Of a DNA stretch of 63,346 bases, positions 41,512-49,442 are shown one piece after another. Below the pieces are notes generated by a model. That model saw only the letters and a program-made list of their open reading frames with translations. It searched no databases and was not told where the DNA came from. This stretch comes from Lactiplantibacillus garii (lineage in GTDB: Bacteria > Bacillota > Bacilli > Lactobacillales > Lactobacillaceae): NCBI RefSeq assembly GCF_003885105.1, contig NZ_QWZQ01000015.1:1-63346 (forward strand). Reading direction: 5' to 3'. A program made the position numbers and the translations under genes. Each line of letters opens with the position of its first letter. The first letter of the stretch is position 1.

Positions 41512-42954
41512 ATGGATTCAAAGCAACCACGTAACCCCAATCTTATTATGATTGGGTTACTATTAGGGGGCTTCGTAGGAATGTTTAGCGAAACCGCTTT
41601 AAACATTGCCCTCCCCCAATTGGAACAACAATTACACGTTAATACTGGAACCATCCAGTGGCTCGTGACCGGTTACCTCCTAATGGTCGGAATCGTCCTC
41701 CCACTTTCCAGTATGCTAACGAAACACTTTACGACCCGGCAACTGATTATCTTTGCCTTAGCTGACTTTATGGTTGGGGCCGTAATCTCCGCGTTAGCTA
41801 GCAGTTTTGGCCAACTCTTAGTCGGACGAATGATCCAAGGAATTGCGACCGGCTTACTGTTACCTTTAATTTTCATCGTTTTACTCGCGGTATACCCGCC
41901 CGAAAAACGGGGTTCCGCAATGGGTCTCGTTGGTTTAGTAATTATGTTTGCACCGGCCGTGGGACCGACCATCGCCGGCATCATCCTCGGTGCCCTTTCG
42001 TGGCAATGGATCTTCTGGTTATTCGTCCCGTTATTGGCAATTGCCCTAATTATTACCATTTTCTTTATGCAAAACGTCTCGAAACTAACCAAACCAAAAG
42101 TTGACATCCTGTCGATCATCCTTTCGTCCCTCGGTTTTGGCGGGCTAGTCGTGGGTGCCAGCTTAGCTGGGGACCGCGGTTGGACCAACCCATTAGTAGT
42201 AGTCGCCCTCGTTGTTGGGATCGTATGCCTCTTCTTCTACGGTCACCGGCAACTTCACTTGGACACCCCGATTTTAAACTTACGGGCGTTCAGTTTTAAG
42301 AAGTTTAGTGTGGGGACCGCCCTGGTCATGATCGACTTCGGAATCATTATGTCCTCCATGTACCTCTTACCGATGTACTGGCAAAAAGGGTTGGCCGTTC
42401 CGGTCGCGTTGACCGGCGTGTTAATGTTACCCGGTGGTGTCATTAACGCGGTGGTTTCCGCCACGTCTGGTCGCCTATTTGATAACTACGGGGCCAAGTA
42501 CCTGACCCGGGCTGGTTTTGGACTGACCTTTATCGGCGCGTTGATGTTGATCCTAACGTCTACGCACACTGCCTACTGGTACGTCGTTTTGGCCCACATC
42601 ATTTTAATGGTCGGCGCCCCACTCGCCATGTCACCAGCCCAAACGTACGGTTTAAACGCCTTACGGGGACCAGTGGCTGCCGATGGGAGTACCATCTTAA
42701 ACACGTTGCAACAAATTCTCGGGGCACTGGCCACCGCAATTGCAACGAGTTTACTCGGTATTGGCCAAAGCGCCAGTCACGTCGGTGGGTCGACCGCCTT
42801 CGTCCACGGCGTTCATTACGGGTTCTGGTTCACCTTAGCACTTTCCGTGGTCGGCTTCTGCTTATCCTTATTAGTAACCAACCAGAAAGAACCCGCCGAA
42901 GATCCGCTGGCTGAAGAAAAACATCCCGGGACCCAACCCGTTGAAAACAACTAA
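41512..42954 (+). CDS. MFS drug efflux transporter, DHA2 (14-segment) family
   Basis: 480 residues, 14 predicted membrane segments. Segment-1 ETALNIALPQLEQQ, motif A MLTKHFTTRQLIIF and motif C GLVIMFAPAVGPTIAGIIL indicate a proton-drug antiporter similar to, but distinct from, the pump at 19670. ATG 41512 follows AAAGGAGCG with long spacing (12). No regulator lies next to it. Substrate unknown. Confidence 0.9.
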   Translation: MDSKQPRNPNLIMIGLLLGGFVGMFSETALNIALPQLEQQLHVNTGTIQWLVTGYLLMVGIVLPLSSMLTKHFTTRQLIIFALADFMVGAVISALASSFGQLLVGRMIQGIATGLLLPLIFIVLLAVYPPEKRGSAMGLVGLVIMFAPAVGPTIAGIILGALSWQWIFWLFVPLLAIALIITIFFMQNVSKLTKPKVDILSIILSSLGFGGLVVGASLAGDRGWTNPLVVVALVVGIVCLFFYGHRQLHLDTPILNLRAFSFKKFSVGTALVMIDFGIIMSSMYLLPMYWQKGLAVPVALTGVLMLPGGVINAVVSATSGRLFDNYGAKYLTRAGFGLTFIGALMLILTSTHTAYWYVVLAHIILMVGAPLAMSPAQTYGLNALRGPVAADGSTILNTLQQILGALATAIATSLLGIGQSASHVGGSTAFVHGVHYGFWFTLALSVVGFCLSLLVTNQKEPAEDPLAEEKHPGTQPVENN

Positions 42955-42996
42955 CGTTTAAACTTCGAAGTCACAGCGCTAAAAGTAGTTTATTTC

Positions 42997-43061
42997 GGTC
43001 AAGTAAAAACGCGTAGATTACTCCAAAAATAATTGGGTAATTTGCGCGTTTTTACTTGACC
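42997..43061. terminator. Long terminator with related core
   Basis: GGTCAAGTAAAAACGCG / CGCGTTTTTACTTGACC enclosing ATTACTCC / GGGTAAT, a variant of the shared core, between the pump and the next gene. Confidence 0.9.
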
Positions 43062-43143
43062 CGTTCACGGGATTTTAGTTGCTTTTTGACCATTTTTCCG
43101 CCACACTCAGTAGTGAGAACCTACGGAGGACGATAACTATTTC

Positions 43144-43335
43144 ATGGAACTTACAATTGATTTTATCATCGTTACTAGCCTTATCCTAATGCTTTTATGT
43201 TGGGTACTGGCCGGATATTACTATCACCAAGTCAAGAAGCTCGCCGGCAGCGGCTGGCTAATCGGCGGACTCTTAATGGCCGCCCTAGCCGGATTTTTCA
43301 TTTGGGCCGCCATTCCACTCTGGACGAGTTTATAG
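43144..43335 (+). CDS. Small membrane protein
   Basis: 63 residues, two hydrophobic segments (residues ~7-25 and ~37-57) separated by YYYHQVKKLAGSGW. Unknown family. GGAGGACG lies 14 nt before ATG 43144, longer than usual. It ends 11 bases before the next gene, so the pair is an operon. Confidence 0.6.
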   Translation: MELTIDFIIVTSLILMLLCWVLAGYYYHQVKKLAGSGWLIGGLLMAALAGFFIWAAIPLWTSL

Positions 43336-43346
43336 GAGGAAGCACC

Positions 43347-43640
43347 ATGAATCCCGAAGACCTGTTTCAACGTTACTTAGATAAGTACCACGTCACTTTA
43401 CAGCACCCCGAGCACGGCATGGTCCTGCTAACGTCCCCGGTCTGGCCACAACATCCCGACTTACAACGGGCCGTTCAAACGACCGTTCAGGGTTTAACGG
43501 GAGTGACCTGCGTCACTGCCAGCAGTCCGGAACAGTTGATCATGCGCTACGATTCCGAGCAATTGCGGAAGCTCAACCCCCTCACCCTCTTTGGTATCGA
43601 ACGCCGCTTAAGTAAACAGTACCACCAAGCGGGGTATTAA
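43347..43640 (+). CDS. Hypothetical soluble protein
   Basis: 97 residues; ATG 43347 follows TAGGAGGAAGCACC, which overlaps the end of the preceding small membrane gene, so translation is coupled in place. Sequence begins MNPEDLFQRYLDKYHV and ends RLSKQYHQAGY; moderately charged, no signal peptide or membrane segment. Family unknown. A longer in-frame extension (43197) lacks a ribosome binding site. Confidence 0.65.
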   Translation: MNPEDLFQRYLDKYHVTLQHPEHGMVLLTSPVWPQHPDLQRAVQTTVQGLTGVTCVTASSPEQLIMRYDSEQLRKLNPLTLFGIERRLSKQYHQAGY

Positions 43641-43665
43641 GTTCCGGAATTGCCAAATAAGACCC

Positions 43666-43714
43666 AAAAAGCATCAATTACTCAAAAAACAAACTGAGTA
43701 ATTGATGCTTTTTT
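43666..43714. terminator. Shared-core bidirectional terminator, copy c
   Basis: AAAAAGCATCA basal stem plus ATTACTCA / TGAGTAAT core, loop AAAAAACAAAC, between convergent genes. Confidence 0.92.
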
Positions 43715-43757
43715 ACATCCATAGCAATGATGCAACGTCCGCTAAAAGTCAGTACCG

Positions 43758-44141
43758 TTAGTATTTAACGGCCGCCATGATTTTACCTTCGTCACCACTA
43801 AAGTCGATGATTTGACGTTTTAAGTTAGCGGTCCAAGCTTGGCACCCCGCCGCGGCGAGCTGCTTAACGGCGTCCGCTAAACTTAGTTTACCGGCAACGT
43901 AACTGGTTGCCACCTTTTCCACCGTCGCCGCGTCTTCTTCCCGCGCGACCCGGGTAGCTAAGCCGTTCGTCCGCCGTTCGACGATGTAACCATTCTCACC
44001 AAAGTAAGTGGTGGAACCGGTTGGTACGTCGTATTGAAAGTGTTGAACACCGAGGTCGCTTTCTTTTTTGGCAATCGTAGCAAAGTCCGCGTGGTCGCCT
44101 AAGTTGCCGAGAACTTCGTCAATTTCAGTTAATTTAAACAT
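43758..44141 (-). CDS. DUF1398 family protein
   Basis: 127 residues of the DUF1398 (YbcV-like) family: VQHFQYDVPTGSTTYFGENGY is the family centre (residues ~33-52), and the end ANLKRQIIDFSGDEGKIMAAV is conserved. Function unknown in all taxa. ATG 44141 follows AAGGGGTG. Monocistronic by position, between a terminator and the NCS1 gene whose stop lies about 50 bases upstream. Confidence 0.85.
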   Translation of the reverse strand: MFKLTEIDEVLGNLGDHADFATIAKKESDLGVQHFQYDVPTGSTTYFGENGYIVERRTNGLATRVAREEDAATVEKVATSYVAGKLSLADAVKQLAAAGCQAWTANLKRQIIDFSGDEGKIMAAVKY

Positions 44142-44193
44142 CGTGACACCCCTTCAAATTTTGTTTACAAGTCCATTGTAATCCAAAAGCGGG

Positions 44194-45561
44194 TCATTGG
44201 GCTGAAAGTGGGTAGAAAATCCGCATTAAGCCCGCGTAGATCAACCCAATGAGCGCCATATCAATAAAGGTCGCACCCGTTACGTTCGCGACAAACGCAA
44301 TTCGCTTGATTCCGATAAAAATAACGACGCCCACAACCCAACAAAGTAACGCAATCCAGTTAACCCCGTGAACGTACCAATACTGGCCCTTCGAGCTCGC
44401 CAATTCGTTAACGTCGTAGCGTTGATGATGCCGCCAGTAGTAGTCGACGAGCATGATACTGATCATCGGCCCTAAGACCATGCCAATATAGTCTAAAAAC
44501 GCGGTAAAGGCCGCTAAAAAGCTGCCCATCACTAACGGGACTAGGGTGACCAAAGTTGCAATAATGGTTACCGCCCAAAGTGCCGGGCGTAACCGAATCT
44601 TAGGAAAAATATTGGATAACGCCGACCCCGCCGCCAATAGATTGACCGCGTTGGCCGTCATACTCGTTAACACGATGACTAGTAGTGCCAAGACTCCCAA
44701 TCCTAACCGACTGGCAATCGTACTTGGATCGGAGTTATTTGGATCGTACGTGCCCGCCGTAATGGCAATACTAATGGTAGCCGCCAAACCAATGAAGGCA
44801 AACCAGAATACTCCGGTAAACGCGCCTAAAAACGGCATCCGGGTCGCCCCCGACCGTTTACGCGTGAAGCGGGTAAAGTCGGCGCCAGCAGTCACCCAGG
44901 CTAGATTAAAGGCGGCCAGCGTGTCCATCCCAGCTCCCGCCGTCATGTGAAAGCGCGCCGGCACGTGCCAGGTCAACATTTCGTGAATCGAAACGGTTTT
45001 AAAAACGACCACCGTTTCCCACAACACAAACAGGATCACCAGGATGATTCCAATTCGTTCAATCATTTGTACGGAGCGTTGCCCGACCGAAACACTCAGT
45101 AGGTGCAACACACTCATAACAATGATGCCTAAGATCAAGCCCTTGGCGCCACCGGGTTTGCCATAAATTGGCCACCCAACCAGATCGTGCAGTAAATAGC
45201 TGACCGACGTGGCCGCAATGAACGTATTGACCGCCGTCCAACCGATATACTGGGTCAGGTTAACGAAGGACGGGACGTAACTCCCCCGTACCCCGAACGA
45301 GCCCCGAATCAGACTCATCGTCGCTGCCCCGGTTTTATAACCCATAAAGCCAACTAGTGATAAGCATAAGTAGGATAACGTAGATGAAACCACGATGACC
45401 TTCAACGCGGTCAGTAGACCACAAGCCGCTAAGACCCCGCCAACGTACCACGTTCCGTTATTCGCGTTGGCACCGATCCACGTTGCAAACATGTCCCAAT
45501 TCGACATGTGGCGGTGCTTTGACGCGACCACCTCAATTTGATACTTTGATTCCTGCTGCAC
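44194..45561 (-). CDS. NCS1-family nucleobase (cytosine/purine-type) permease
   Basis: 455 residues with about 12 membrane segments; the NCS1 start SNWDMFATWIGANANNGTWYVGGVL and the segment SFVNLTQYIGWTAVNTFIAA carry the substrate-site pattern. Imports cytosine, purines or hydantoins with cation; exact base unknown. Given the Ade, Ndt and nucleotidase genes here, nucleobase uptake is consistent. GTG 45561 is chosen 8 nt after GAAAGGG. A good promoter with a perfect ACAATG/CATTGT palindrome is just upstream. Confidence 0.88.
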   Translation of the reverse strand: MQQESKYQIEVVASKHRHMSNWDMFATWIGANANNGTWYVGGVLAACGLLTALKVIVVSSTLSYLCLSLVGFMGYKTGAATMSLIRGSFGVRGSYVPSFVNLTQYIGWTAVNTFIAATSVSYLLHDLVGWPIYGKPGGAKGLILGIIVMSVLHLLSVSVGQRSVQMIERIGIILVILFVLWETVVVFKTVSIHEMLTWHVPARFHMTAGAGMDTLAAFNLAWVTAGADFTRFTRKRSGATRMPFLGAFTGVFWFAFIGLAATISIAITAGTYDPNNSDPSTIASRLGLGVLALLVIVLTSMTANAVNLLAAGSALSNIFPKIRLRPALWAVTIIATLVTLVPLVMGSFLAAFTAFLDYIGMVLGPMISIMLVDYYWRHHQRYDVNELASSKGQYWYVHGVNWIALLCWVVGVVIFIGIKRIAFVANVTGATFIDMALIGLIYAGLMRIFYPLSAQ

Positions 45562-45579
45562 ACCAGTCACCCTTTCTAC

Positions 45580-45620
45580 ACAATGTTTACCATTGTATTT
45601 TCATTCGGGAAAATGGTCAA
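45580..45620 (-). promoter_or_regulatory. NCS1 promoter with overlapping palindrome
   Basis: On the minus strand TTGACC (45615-45620), 17-base spacer, TACAAT (45592-45597). ACAATG-TTTAC-CATTGT at 45580-45596 is a perfect inverted repeat overlapping the -10 and the start of the transcript, a likely operator for an unknown repressor. Confidence 0.65.
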
Positions 45621-45708
45621 GCGACTTTTTGACAAGTTTGTTCATTGCGTAAACTTTCGCTTCGCCGTAAGATAACCTTATACTAAACTGATAAAGGAAG
45701 TGGCAAAT

Positions 45709-46926
45709 TTGAAAGGGGCACTAGAAGGTTGGCGGCGGAACCTCGCCGTCCTCTGGTTAGGAACGTTTATTGCGGGGATGGGTTTTTCCGAAGTCATGCC
45801 GTTTTTATCACTGTACGTTGGGCAAATGGGCAACTTTACGAAGGGCCAGCTGACCATGTACAGCGGGTTAACGTACGCGGTCACCTTCTTCGTGATCGCC
45901 ATCGTTTCACCACTCTGGGGGAAATTAGCCGACCGGCGGGGCCGCAAGCTGATGCTGCTGCGATCTTCACTCGGCATGGCGATCGTTATCGGCCTGATGG
46001 GCTTTGTCCATAACGTCTGGATCTTGATCCTGTTGCGCTTTTTACAGGGTTTGTGTGCCGGCTACATTCCTAACGCCAGCGCCCTAATTGCCACCGAAAC
46101 GCCCAAGGAAAATAGCGGGACCGCCATTGGAATTTTAACGACCGGTTACGTGTCCGGGAACCTAATTGGTCCCATTCTGGGCGGGGTTCTCGCCCAGGTC
46201 TTTTCCATTCGGTTAACGTTTATCATCACTGGGATCTTACTTTTGATCGTGTTCGTGCTGAGCCTGACCCTCGTTCACGAAAACTACCATCCCAGCGCTG
46301 CGCCGGTTGATCAGCAGTCTGGGAACCTCTTAAGTCAATTTAAAAACCCCACGCTGATCATTACCCTGCTGGTCTCCACGATGATCATCCAAATGGGTAA
46401 CAACTCCATCACCCCGATCATCAGCCTCTACGTTAAGGAACTGATGCACAACGTCGGCCCCATTACGGTGGTCGCCGGCATCATCGCCGCGCTGCCCGGT
46501 ATTTCCACCCTACTGTCCGCGCCGCGGTTAGGCCAGTTGGGCGACACCCGCGGTACCGACCGAATTCTGGTCTTTGGCTTCGTCTTCGCCATCCTGATGT
46601 ATTTTCCCCAGGGGTTCGTTTCCAGCATCTGGACGCTGGGGCTCCTGCGGTTCATGATTGGGATCTCCGACGGGGCCCTCTTCCCGACGGTCCAGACCCT
46701 GTTATCAAAAAATACGCCCCAGCACCTGACCGGGACCATCTTCAGCTGGAACCAATCGTTTCAAGCGCTGGGCAGCATGTTAGGGTCGCTCCTTGGTGGC
46801 GTGGTTTCCAACTGGTTTGACTACAACGGGGTCTTCATTTTTACCGCGCTGTCGTTACTGCTTAACTTTATCGTGGTCCTGATCTTCATTCCAAGTATGC
46901 GCCACCCGTTTGCTAAGAAAGCTTAA
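45709..46926 (+). CDS. MFS multidrug efflux transporter (12-segment, PmrA-like)
   Basis: 405 residues, 12 predicted membrane segments. Motif A is WGKLADRRGRKLMLLR after segment 2 and motif C-like TGYVSGNLIGPILGGVLA in segment 5, as in the DHA1 drug exporters of lactic bacteria. TTG 45709 is chosen over GTG 45700 because AAGGAA touches the GTG. GC content is higher than neighbouring genes, which may mean a separate origin. It converges on an alpha/beta hydrolase through two inverted composite repeats. Confidence 0.9.
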   Translation: MKGALEGWRRNLAVLWLGTFIAGMGFSEVMPFLSLYVGQMGNFTKGQLTMYSGLTYAVTFFVIAIVSPLWGKLADRRGRKLMLLRSSLGMAIVIGLMGFVHNVWILILLRFLQGLCAGYIPNASALIATETPKENSGTAIGILTTGYVSGNLIGPILGGVLAQVFSIRLTFIITGILLLIVFVLSLTLVHENYHPSAAPVDQQSGNLLSQFKNPTLIITLLVSTMIIQMGNNSITPIISLYVKELMHNVGPITVVAGIIAALPGISTLLSAPRLGQLGDTRGTDRILVFGFVFAILMYFPQGFVSSIWTLGLLRFMIGISDGALFPTVQTLLSKNTPQHLTGTIFSWNQSFQALGSMLGSLLGGVVSNWFDYNGVFIFTALSLLLNFIVVLIFIPSMRHPFAKKA

Positions 46927-46938
46927 TTAGACCTAAAC

Positions 46939-47036
46939 AGAGTGTGCCAAAAGTCGGTTAGCTGGTGAGCATACGGGGCTAAGCGGAGCCCGCTGACTTT
47001 TGAAACCCGTTTCGACAATAATTGTGCGGAGATATA
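46939..47036 (+). repeat. Composite intergenic repeat, copy R7
   Basis: CAGAGTGTGCCAAAAGTCGG, GCTGGTGAGCATACGGGGCT, GCCCGCTGACTTTTG, CGTTTCGACAATAATTGTGC. The central hairpin is nearly lost. It faces the oppositely oriented copy R8 50 bases downstream. Confidence 0.85.
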
Positions 47037-47088
47037 ACAGGAGTTTGAGACAAAACTGTTAAAGTTCAGCTTTATTTTTCTTGTCTGT

Positions 47089-47216
47089 AGTGCCGAAACG
47101 TGCGCCAAATGCCAGTTTGTTCCGCTTAACAAAAATTAACCGATTATTCCAAAACCAGGAATAATCGGTTAATTTACGTTATGCTCGCAAACTGAGCGGC
47201 TTTTGTCCCACTCTCC
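47089..47216 (-). repeat. Composite intergenic repeat, copy R8 (long form, inverted)
   Basis: Minus-strand reading begins GAGTGGGACAAAAGCCGC, continues TTGCGAGCATAACG, a central AATTAACCGATTATTCC / GGAATAATCGGTTAATT hairpin, then TTAAGCGGAACAAACTG and GCGCACGTTTCGGCA. The terminator function for both convergent genes is probably carried by the internal stems; the 47037-47088 spacer also has AGACAA/TTGTCT pairing. Confidence 0.8.
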
Positions 47217-47222
47217 TTTAAG

Positions 47223-48161
47223 TCATTGTAAATATTGCGCCATGAACGCCGCCACTTTCTGCTCGTACAATTTAGGGTGCAAGGTAAACGACTCGGCGTG
47301 GGCCGCGCCCGGCACAACCCAGAGTTGTTTATCCTTAACGCTAGTTGCACGGTAGTTTTCGTAAACCATCTTAGTTGGGACAAAGGTGTCACTTCCACCG
47401 TGAATAAAGAAAATTGGTAATTTATTCTTCTTCAACTGCTCAACCGAACTGGCGTGTAGGAAATTAAAGTGGGCCTTAGCGTCCGCCACCCAGCTTGCCG
47501 TGTATAACAGCGGAAACTTCGGTAGGTGGTACAGTTGCTTTAACTCGTACCCTAACTCATCACTGACACTGGTGTAACCACAATCTTCCACGATGGCCTT
47601 GACCTGGGTGGGTAGACGCTCCCCACTCATCATCATCACGGTCGCGCCACCCATTGACACCCCAAACAACCCAATTTGGCTGCTGGTCCCGTTACGCCGA
47701 ATGATTTGCTTAGTCCACTTAACGTAGTCCAAGCGGTCCGGCCAACCAAAACCGTAATAGTTCCCCTGGCTTTGACCATTACCACGATCGTCCGGTGCTA
47801 ACACGTTGTAACCCTGGCGGTGCCACAAACGGATGTAACTTGCCATTTGTTCTTTATTTCCCATGTAACCGTGCGCTACCACGATCGTTTTAGTCGTTTT
47901 ATGGGCGGCCGGCACGTAATCCGCCACCAGCTTTAAATTGTCGGTCGCGGAAGTTTCGTGCCACGTCTGCTTACTGACCCGTTTTAACCAAGCCTGGTTC
48001 GTCTTTAACGTACTGTGGTTCTTCTTGGAACTATGGTTCAATACTTTGGGCGTCGGCTCAAACGCAAAGTGGTATAAATAAAAACTGCCACCGGCGACAC
48101 CAATAACGATGACCGTTAACAGCGTAATCAGCGCAATGCCCCATTTTTTGCGGGTCGTCAT
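47223..48161 (-). CDS. Alpha/beta hydrolase with N-terminal membrane anchor
   Basis: 312 residues. One N-terminal membrane segment (residues ~8-30), then an extracellular-type alpha/beta hydrolase: VVAHGYMGNKEQM (oxyanion region), DDRGNGQSQG, nucleophile elbow GVSMGG, Asp in GGSDTFVP and His in GAAHAES. Resembles the YqkD-like lipase/esterases of Firmicutes. Substrate unknown. Start ATG 48161 follows GAGGAATTG. Convergent with the MFS gene. Confidence 0.87.
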   Translation of the reverse strand: MTTRKKWGIALITLLTVIVIGVAGGSFYLYHFAFEPTPKVLNHSSKKNHSTLKTNQAWLKRVSKQTWHETSATDNLKLVADYVPAAHKTTKTIVVAHGYMGNKEQMASYIRLWHRQGYNVLAPDDRGNGQSQGNYYGFGWPDRLDYVKWTKQIIRRNGTSSQIGLFGVSMGGATVMMMSGERLPTQVKAIVEDCGYTSVSDELGYELKQLYHLPKFPLLYTASWVADAKAHFNFLHASSVEQLKKNKLPIFFIHGGSDTFVPTKMVYENYRATSVKDKQLWVVPGAAHAESFTLHPKLYEQKVAAFMAQYLQ

Positions 48162-48187
48162 TTTTTCAATTCCTCTCTCTGCCTAAC

Positions 48188-48640
48188 TTAACCTAACGTC
48201 TGAACTGTTAATAAATGGTACGCTACCGTGCAAGCGGCGTACTGAATCGCGCGCTCCATCGCGTCACTTGGCGCCGCTAGCGGCACCTCGCGCAACGTTC
48301 CCTCGAACGCTTGACTAAACTGTGCGTAGCGAACCGCCACCTGCCGGGAATCGCGAATGTTTAAAATCGCCCGGCTAATGACCGGTAACGCAAAGTCTGC
48401 TTTTAAAATTGAGACTACCAGCACCGCCACCACGTGATTACGCGTGTAGCGCCGCCCAGTCGGCCGACTAAAAAAGTGTTGTTTCACGTAACTATTAACC
48501 ATCGTTTTAGTCACCGCTGGTAGCCCCAGCGGCGTTAGCATCTGGTTTACGAGTTGCAATAATTGCTCCATGTAGATCGGCATAGTGGGTAAGTCGTCCC
48601 ACCGAACCAGTTCAAACGTCGTTAACGGCTTATCAATCAT
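48188..48640 (-). CDS. DUF1836 family protein
   Basis: 150 residues. The family core is LPTMPIYMEQLLQLVNQML and TKTMVNSYVKQHFFSRPTGRRYTRNHV, where a probable DNA-binding winged-helix lies; DUF1836 proteins are common in lactobacilli and probably regulators. ATG 48640 is chosen, GGAGG 8 nt before it. It ends 26 bases before the hydrolase gene, which it may co-transcribe with; effector unknown. Confidence 0.8.
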   Translation of the reverse strand: MIDKPLTTFELVRWDDLPTMPIYMEQLLQLVNQMLTPLGLPAVTKTMVNSYVKQHFFSRPTGRRYTRNHVVAVLVVSILKADFALPVISRAILNIRDSRQVAVRYAQFSQAFEGTLREVPLAAPSDAMERAIQYAACTVAYHLLTVQTLG

Positions 48641-48841
48641 TTTAAATTCCTCCAAAGTCATGTTTTAATTTACCCTAGTCTCAAATTTAATTCAAGAAAA
48701 ACTAGTGTAAAGATTATATTATATAGAATTATAATCTATTTAATTTCTAAGTAAAGCGTGAGAACACTTGAAAGCCCGCCCGCTTTTCGGCTAGAATATC
48801 CTTATCACATCAATTACTGCAGTCCAGAAAGGAAACTTTAC

Positions 48842-49315
48842 ATGAATAACGTCTATTTAGCTGCTCCTTTTTTTGACGACGCGCAAAAACAACGCATTGA
48901 ACAAGTTAAGGCCGCACTGCAAGCAAACCCGACCATTAATTCCGACGGCATCTTCATTCCCGAAGAACACCAATTTGAAGAGGAACCGTTTGGGAGTCGG
49001 GCCTGGCAACAGTACGTCTACGCTTCCGACATGCGCCAAGTTCACCGGGCCGACGTATTAGTCGCCATTCTCGACTACGACATGACTAGCGCGACCAACG
49101 AACCGGACTCCGGAACGATGTTTGAAGTCGGCGCGGCGGTTGCCGAAAAGACCCCCGTATTAATCGTTCAGTTCGATGCCGATAAGGACCTCAACCTGAT
49201 GATCTCACAAGGGTTAACGGCCTACTTCGACGCTAGTAAGGACGGCTTAGCGGAACTCGCCACGTATAACTGCGACGACCTCCGCTCCAAACCCGCTAAC
49301 CGTCCCGTTTTTTAA
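48842..49315 (+). CDS. ndt: Nucleoside 2-deoxyribosyltransferase
   Basis: 157 residues, the exact length of the L. leichmannii enzyme. N-terminal VYLAAPFF, the nucleophile Glu95 in SGTMFEVGAA, Asp in ILDYDMTS, and the C-terminal substrate Asn/Asp cap near YNCDDLRSKPANRPVF. Swaps the base of 2'-deoxynucleosides; supports salvage. ATG 48842 after AGAAAGGAAAC; the longer frame start at 48758 lacks one. Complements the Ade and NCS1 functions in the window. Confidence 0.93.
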   Translation: MNNVYLAAPFFDDAQKQRIEQVKAALQANPTINSDGIFIPEEHQFEEEPFGSRAWQQYVYASDMRQVHRADVLVAILDYDMTSATNEPDSGTMFEVGAAVAEKTPVLIVQFDADKDLNLMISQGLTAYFDASKDGLAELATYNCDDLRSKPANRPVF

Positions 49316-49355
49316 CCACAACACCAAAATTGGCCCGAGACTAGGCCAAAACTTT

Positions 49356-49403
49356 AAAGATCGTAAACTACTCAAAACCAAACTGAGTAATTTACGATCT
49401 TTA
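49356..49403. terminator. Shared-core bidirectional terminator, copy d
   Basis: AAAGATCGTAAA basal stem plus CTACTCA / TGAGTAA core, loop AAACCAAAC, between convergent ndt and the P2 ATPase gene. Confidence 0.92.
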
Positions 49404-49442
49404 TTTTCCGTATAAGGGTGCCGAAACGTGGCCCATTTTTTA

